A DNA stretch of 10,295 bases from Saccoglossus kowalevskii (taxonomy: Eukaryota > Hemichordata > Enteropneusta > Harrimaniidae): positions 11,803-22,097 of the forward strand of contig NW_003154751.1 of the NCBI RefSeq assembly GCF_000003605.2, given 5' to 3'. The notes under the pieces were generated by a model. That model ran no database searches, had not been told where the DNA came from, and was given only the letters and a program-made list of their open reading frames with translations. Shown here one piece after another: positions 6,601-10,295 of the stretch. Positions within the stretch are counted from its first letter, which is position 1. Every line of letters starts with the position of its first letter. Both the position numbers and the translations under genes were made by a program.

Positions 6601-8372
6601 TTTCTAAGCTTTCTTTGATTGTCATTGTTTTTCATTAAATAAATGAATTTCTGTAGATATGTGTTGGTTTCTATTGAAAAAATAATATTGCAAAGATTCT
6701 GCCTTAAGTGGGTTTTGTATTTGGGACTAAAAGGAAGTCAACATATGAACTCTAGATGGCGCTGTGAAAATGTGCTGTCTGATGTAAACTTTAATAAACT
6801 GAAACATTTCTCACAAAGATGATTTTCAGACTGCTAAACACACAAGAGGTTCTACTTTATTCATTATACATGTAATAGCAGTTGAGATAATGTGTGACCC
6901 ACAACAACTGAGCAGAATTTTAATCTTCATGTAGCTTCTTGATATTTCGCTGAATCATAGGTTGCCATGGTGAACAGACCTGGGATACCCATGTGTGTCA
7001 CACTTCTCTTAGTTATTAATTGTTAAATAAAATGATGTATTAATTTTTGTTCAGATCAGGGAAACATAATGTCTGAAATAAAATTCATACCATCAAACAA
7101 AGCAACCCATCCTCTAGCTTTCTGAATTCTAATCTTTTTAAATTCACAAATAACCATGGATATTTATTTACTGGGATCTTAACTCGAGTGTTGACCTCTA
7201 TTACCTGAGGTCAAATAACAATACATATCATATGTCTGACTCTATGAATAATTTCCAATTCCCAAGTTCCTGTTACTAATAATGACGTAGTCAGGTCTAG
7301 TTATAGTGCCTTCTTTGTATTTGTATTTTTATAATGGTGCATAATTCAAAGACATGAATACAATATCCGGACACTTTAATACCATATCAAATTAATCACA
7401 AAATACAACGGTATAATGGTACTGCATGACAGGTTCCATCAAGCATACGCCATTGACCATAGTTTCTGAAAACTGTTTTGTACATCAAAATAGTATTTTG
7501 CAATAATAAATGCAAGTGATTGGATTCAATTAGTGATTACACTATTTCCTAACTCCATCCCATAAACTTACATAGTATAATATTATATTCCAATTTATGT
7601 AAAATTGTTATTTTATTTTATTTTTATTTATTAATATTAAGTTGAATGGTGGTGTTCATCATCAGGGAGTTGTACTACATTAACCGATATTGATTGCTTC
7701 ATTTGTGGGTGAGAATAAGGATGTTAGTCATCGCACATCTCACCAGGGTGTGCTGGTCTACTTTTATGTTTGTATTATATTTTTATTACTGTTAGGTGAA
7801 AGGTGAATTCAGTTCCACATAATTCATAAAGTACTATTTCCATATTTAAGGAGAATGGATCGGTGGTGTGTGTACAATAGTTCAGGACAGTGAAGTATTA
7901 ATATTTTTAAAACTCCAGTAGTAGTATACTTTTAATAATTAATATTTCTCTACATGTATTCATTGATAATGTTATTACAATTATAATATAATTGCCCTGT
8001 CTTACTTTCTTAAGAGGGGTCATTTGGAAGAAAATTGGGAGATAGATGTGGTTGGTTTTGCATTGGTTTCTATGGTGGATAGCTGTGATTTTTAATGAAA
8101 TGGAATAAAACATTATAGACTCACCTTTGTGTGTCTGTTCATCCATACAATTGCTCATGCATATTAATTTAGTGCTGAAAATGGTGCATTTTTGCCTTTC
8201 TGAAATCAGATCTCTGTCGTGCATCTATGGATTTTGCTCAATCTTTGTAAACACATTGAACATTAAGTGACTTTGTCATTTTGTTTTACAGGTCAGATTC
8301 AATGTGGCCAGTTGGAAGCCATTTTGTTTTCTAAAACATATGAAAATTTGTGCTTACAACTGTTTTTAATCT
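6601..8372. other. Unassigned AT-rich region, probably intronic or intergenic
   Basis: Long AT-rich stretch with low-complexity T/A runs (about 7600-7640) and no credible exon. The 105-codon frame at 7907-8224 on the minus strand is AT-driven and matches nothing I know. A good-looking splice acceptor (polypyrimidine run then ACAG, ending at 8291) is present, but the sequence after it lacks a supported reading frame. Confidence 0.5.
6749..6763 (+). promoter_or_regulatory. CTCF-like motif
   Basis: ACTCTAGATGGCGCT matches the animal CTCF core CCASYAGRKGGCRSY at 13 of 15 positions, including the whole YAGRKGGCRSY half. CTCF is conserved across bilaterians, but a single motif hit of this length can occur by chance, and TAGATGGCGC words are also common in some invertebrate repeats. 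Confidence 0.25.
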
Positions 8373-8420
8373 GTGTCCAAAACGTTCACAGAATGGTCGT
8401 TTTGTGCACGTTTTGGACAC
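8373..8420. repeat. 13-bp perfect inverted repeat (hairpin)
   Basis: GTGTCCAAAACGT (8373-8385) and ACGTTTTGGACAC (8408-8420) are exact reverse complements. After one mismatch the pairing continues with CACA (8387-8390) and TGTG (8403-8406), giving about 17 pairs and a loop of roughly 12 nt. It is short for a microRNA precursor. It may be a remnant of a hairpin element. Confidence 0.75.
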
Positions 8421-9950
8421 TGCTTATCAGTCGCCTCAAGTGCCAAATCCATGAAATAAACAACCAATGTCAATGGAGTAGCCTAGGTGTTAAAAATGGA
8501 TTAAGTACTGGCAAACCAACTTCTGCATAGGTATGGCTCTAAATGCATGCTTTTTGGTTGATATAGTCATCTTTTTTGAACTCAAAAGCCCTCAAAATGA
8601 AACAAATCCGTTGAGATTTCACGTTTTCCCCGTAAAAGGGATGCTGGCTGTTTTCTCTCTGGACTCCCTCCCCACGTACACTAGTACTGATACTACCAAC
8701 TCTAACCATGTCCTCATTTGGTGACGCATGTCAAGCTATAAATGGGCATCAATACTCATTTTGCCCAATATTTCGCATTTTAATCAACAGCATATTGCTT
8801 AATTTCCGACCGGAAAAACGACCATATTTTTATCCCTTTTTTTTTCTCACTCGCTTATTAAAAACACTGACTGCTTGTTCAAACACTGAACACTGGCACA
8901 TGAGTTGTCGAAATGGTTGTTTTAGTGCTAAAGTTTGAGGATTCAACGAGTATTAACCATTATTTAATTTTGAATGACACTTCCAAACCATCATACTTTG
9001 TTTCGTTCGTCATACTTGTCATCATACTTGTTATGTGAACGTTCCACAACAAGCTGATAGAGCGAGACCACATTTGTTCCGTTTGAATCCAGGGCTGCTA
9101 CCTCATTTCAACAATATGATTATCGAGTCATTTACGTGATACAGGCAATGCTAACTCCTTAGGGCAGAGAAACCAGGAACATATTGATGCCACGGCCATG
9201 TATTTAAAATGCGAGCGTGCAGACGTGGCGATATTTCTGGGTTCACGCGGTTGAAAAATTAAGTGGAAATTATTCAACATGCAGTTGCAAAAGCGAGTAA
9301 AAATAATGATCAAAAAGCAGAAGTGAGCAGGAGGTTGGATGAAATTAGTGGTGTACATTCAGGTCCTTTGTAAAAATACGATCGGCCAAGATCTATAGCA
9401 AAAAAACATCAACAACATTTGGTTATGTGAAATTGATTAGCATTCATGTAGGTACAATCAGTACTGTTGTATCGTCTATTTCGTCAACCGAACGTTACTA
9501 CCCGGACCTGCTTGTTGATAATTATTGCAAATGTCATTTCTTTCTCCCTGGTCAATGAATCCAGAATCAATTGGGTATAAGTACGTTATTTTAGAATGAT
9601 TTTTATTTGGTTTTACGTGATAGTTAATCTGATTTATCATATAGCATTACAAACAGGAAGTCTTCTGCATGGGTCAGAGTACTAGTATATTCCAGACTAC
9701 TCGTTTTGATGAATGGTCTGGGTGTGGCTTGTGGGTAAGAATAGAAAATGGATTTCGGTGAGGTTGTGATTATTTGGATTTTTGAGAACGTATTTTTACT
9801 ATTGAAATGAACTTATCACGTCTAGGGGTGAATTGTTAATAGGTGAAGTGATGTTAAAAACATAAGTTGTTCATCGTCCTGCGTACACCGCAACAACAAA
9901 GGTTTATTTTTCAACACAGATCTCCAGTCAAGAGGGTTAAACCATGACAG
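8421..9950. other. Unassigned region without recognisable gene
   Basis: Short open frames (63 to 76 codons at 8533-8724 and 8708-8938 on the plus strand, and 9128-9358 on the minus strand) have no recognisable domain. A TATA-like CTATAAATG (8736-8744) follows GTGACGCATG. A CATACTT word recurs four times at about 8992-9029, and a small hairpin lies at 9027-9053. Positions 9050-9300 are somewhat richer in CpG than the rest. None of this identifies a gene. Confidence 0.45.
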
Positions 9951-9952
9951 TA

Positions 9953-9967
9953 TAATAATAATAATAA
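9953..9967 (-). repeat. (TTA)5 tail of the LINE
   Basis: Five TAA triplets on the plus strand, (TTA)5 on the minus strand, directly after the GGCAAAAAAG of the UTR. This marks the insertion end of the retrotransposon. Confidence 0.8.
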
Positions 9968-9981
9968 CTTTTTTGCCTACG

Positions 9982-9997
9982 TGTAAAAAGATTTACA
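9982..9997 (-). other. 3' UTR stem-loop of the LINE
   Basis: TGTAAA and TTTACA form a perfect 6-bp stem with a 4-nt loop, about 15 bases before the TTA tail. In related LINEs such a hairpin near the 3' end is bound by the reverse transcriptase to prime on its own RNA. Structure is seen; function is inferred from position. Confidence 0.55.
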
Positions 9998-10078
9998 TAG
10001 GATAAGTACAGCAAAAAACAGTTTTAAAATAATAACAAGATATATGTAAGAATTGTACAAAAAACAATACAAAAGGAC

Positions 10079-10294
10079 TTAACTAGTATTTAAATGTATA
10101 ATAAATCTTTTTGTTGTGTAAATATAATTGGCAAGTTCTATAATTATGTCAGGATCTTTGCTTAAGAGTATATATGTGAACTGTATATTTTTATTGTTGG
10201 ATGAAAGTAGTGTCATAATTTTTTGAATGAAATTTTCCCTGTGTGTGTTATATTTTGGGCAATTCAATAGAAAATGTTCTTCATCTTCAATTGA
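10079..10294 (-). CDS. LINE ORF2 protein, C-terminal fragment (reverse transcriptase polyprotein)
   Basis: Partial frame entering from the right edge and ending with TAA at 10079-10081; 71 residues are visible. It opens SIEDEEHFLLNCPKYNTHRE, a typical post-RT motif of non-LTR retrotransposons: acidic IEDEEHFL, then H-x4-C (HFLLNC), which is the second half of the CCHC knuckle written C-x(1-3)-C-x(7-8)-H-x(4)-C, followed by CPKY and an R-x-x-F helix. The first two cysteines would lie just outside the window. The tail is rich in K, I and N and has no stop or frameshift, so the copy may be fairly young. The full protein would provide endonuclease and reverse transcriptase for target-primed insertion in the nucleus. 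There is no start codon in the window. Confidence 0.85.
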   Translation of the reverse strand, partial: SIEDEEHFLLNCPKYNTHRENFIQKIMTLLSSNNKNIQFTYILLSKDPDIIIELANYIYTTKRFIIHLNTS

Positions 10295-10295
10295 A

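Larger units (their letters stand above)
9951..10295 (-). mobile_element. 3' end of a non-LTR (LINE) retrotransposon
   Basis: On the minus strand the window opens inside a retrotransposon ORF2 (10079-10294). A 3' UTR of about 110 bp follows, with a 6-bp stem-loop (9982-9997), then AAG and (TTA)5 at the very end. This order of ORF2 C-terminus, short UTR with a hairpin, and simple-repeat tail is the standard 3' structure of several LINE clades, in which the reverse transcriptase recognises the 3' hairpin and tail. TAA-type tails are known for I-clade elements, but the clade cannot be fixed from 71 residues. The rest of the element lies to the right of the window. Confidence 0.85.

Noticed and set aside
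7907-8224. 105-codon open frame on the minus strand, the longest in the window
   Set aside because: Length alone is not significant in AT-rich DNA of this size. The translation shows no motif and has a run of I, T and L residues typical of T/A-rich sequence.
8267-8530. 87-codon frame spanning a possible splice acceptor (AG at 8290-8291) and possible exon
   Set aside because: Attractive polypyrimidine-ACAG, but the frame contains the 13-bp hairpin, shows no known domain and lacks a matching donor.
8701-8770. Possible promoter: GTGACGCATG, TATAAAT (about 8737) and an inverted TGGGCA/TGCCCA pair
   Set aside because: TATA-like words are frequent in this composition and there is no downstream transcript or coding evidence.
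9027-9053. Small imperfect hairpin CTTGT..TGTG / CACA..ACAAG
   Set aside because: Nine pairs with a bulge around AACGTT; such short structures are expected by chance in 10 kb.
9692-9721. CCAGAC / GTCTGG inverted repeat
   Set aside because: Only 6 bp with an 18-nt spacer; not significant.

Overview
The window looks like AT-rich, non-coding DNA from a multicellular animal. It has no operons, no dense open frames and no bacterial-type signals. It is dominated by transposon remnants and tandem repeats, and it carries the 3' end of a LINE-type retrotransposon. The style of repeats (long families of diverged units of roughly 160 bp ending in hairpins, TIR elements with internal minisatellites, LINEs with a short simple-repeat tail) fits a marine invertebrate such as a lancelet, hemichordate, echinoderm or mollusc. 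I cannot name the species. I find no host protein-coding exon that I can defend. Every open frame longer than about 60 codons is short and low-complexity or lies in repeat or AT-rich DNA, except the one at the right edge.

Layout from left to right. Positions 1-658 are unassigned sequence beginning with a strong hairpin (7-47). Positions 667-2668 form a complete non-autonomous DNA transposon of about 2.0 kb. It has imperfect terminal inverted repeats of about 60 bp and an exact 8-bp flanking direct repeat (CACTTGAC, extendable to CCACTTGAC). Inside it are two subterminal arrays of an 82-102 bp unit built from nested palindromes, flanking a unique core with a 135-bp duplication. Just outside its right end lies a separate array of three diverged units of about 74 bp (2800-3016).

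Positions 3017-4121 are unassigned and include two GC- and CpG-rich stretches. The second (3895-4126) carries an ATG in good context inside a YY1-like motif and is the best candidate for a host promoter or first exon. Positions 4122-4555 hold three diverged tandem units of about 150 bp. Positions 5127-6600 hold a second non-autonomous repeat element, with hairpin-forming related ends and about ten internal units that degrade from 162 bp to about 125 bp. Several of these units carry an intact POU octamer beside homeodomain-type TAAT cores.

Positions 6601-9950 are mostly featureless AT-rich DNA, with one CTCF-like site (about 6749-6763) and one 13-bp perfect inverted repeat (8373-8420). Positions 9951-10295, on the minus strand, are the 3' end of a non-LTR retrotransposon: the C-terminal 71 residues of its ORF2 with half of a CCHC knuckle, a 3' UTR with a stem-loop, and a (TTA)5 tail.

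Nothing here forms a gene pathway. The most interesting object is the 2-kb transposon. Its subterminal palindromic arrays change length in 10-bp steps and contain a DREF-type TATCGATA core, and its ends carry a TGTCGCG motif.
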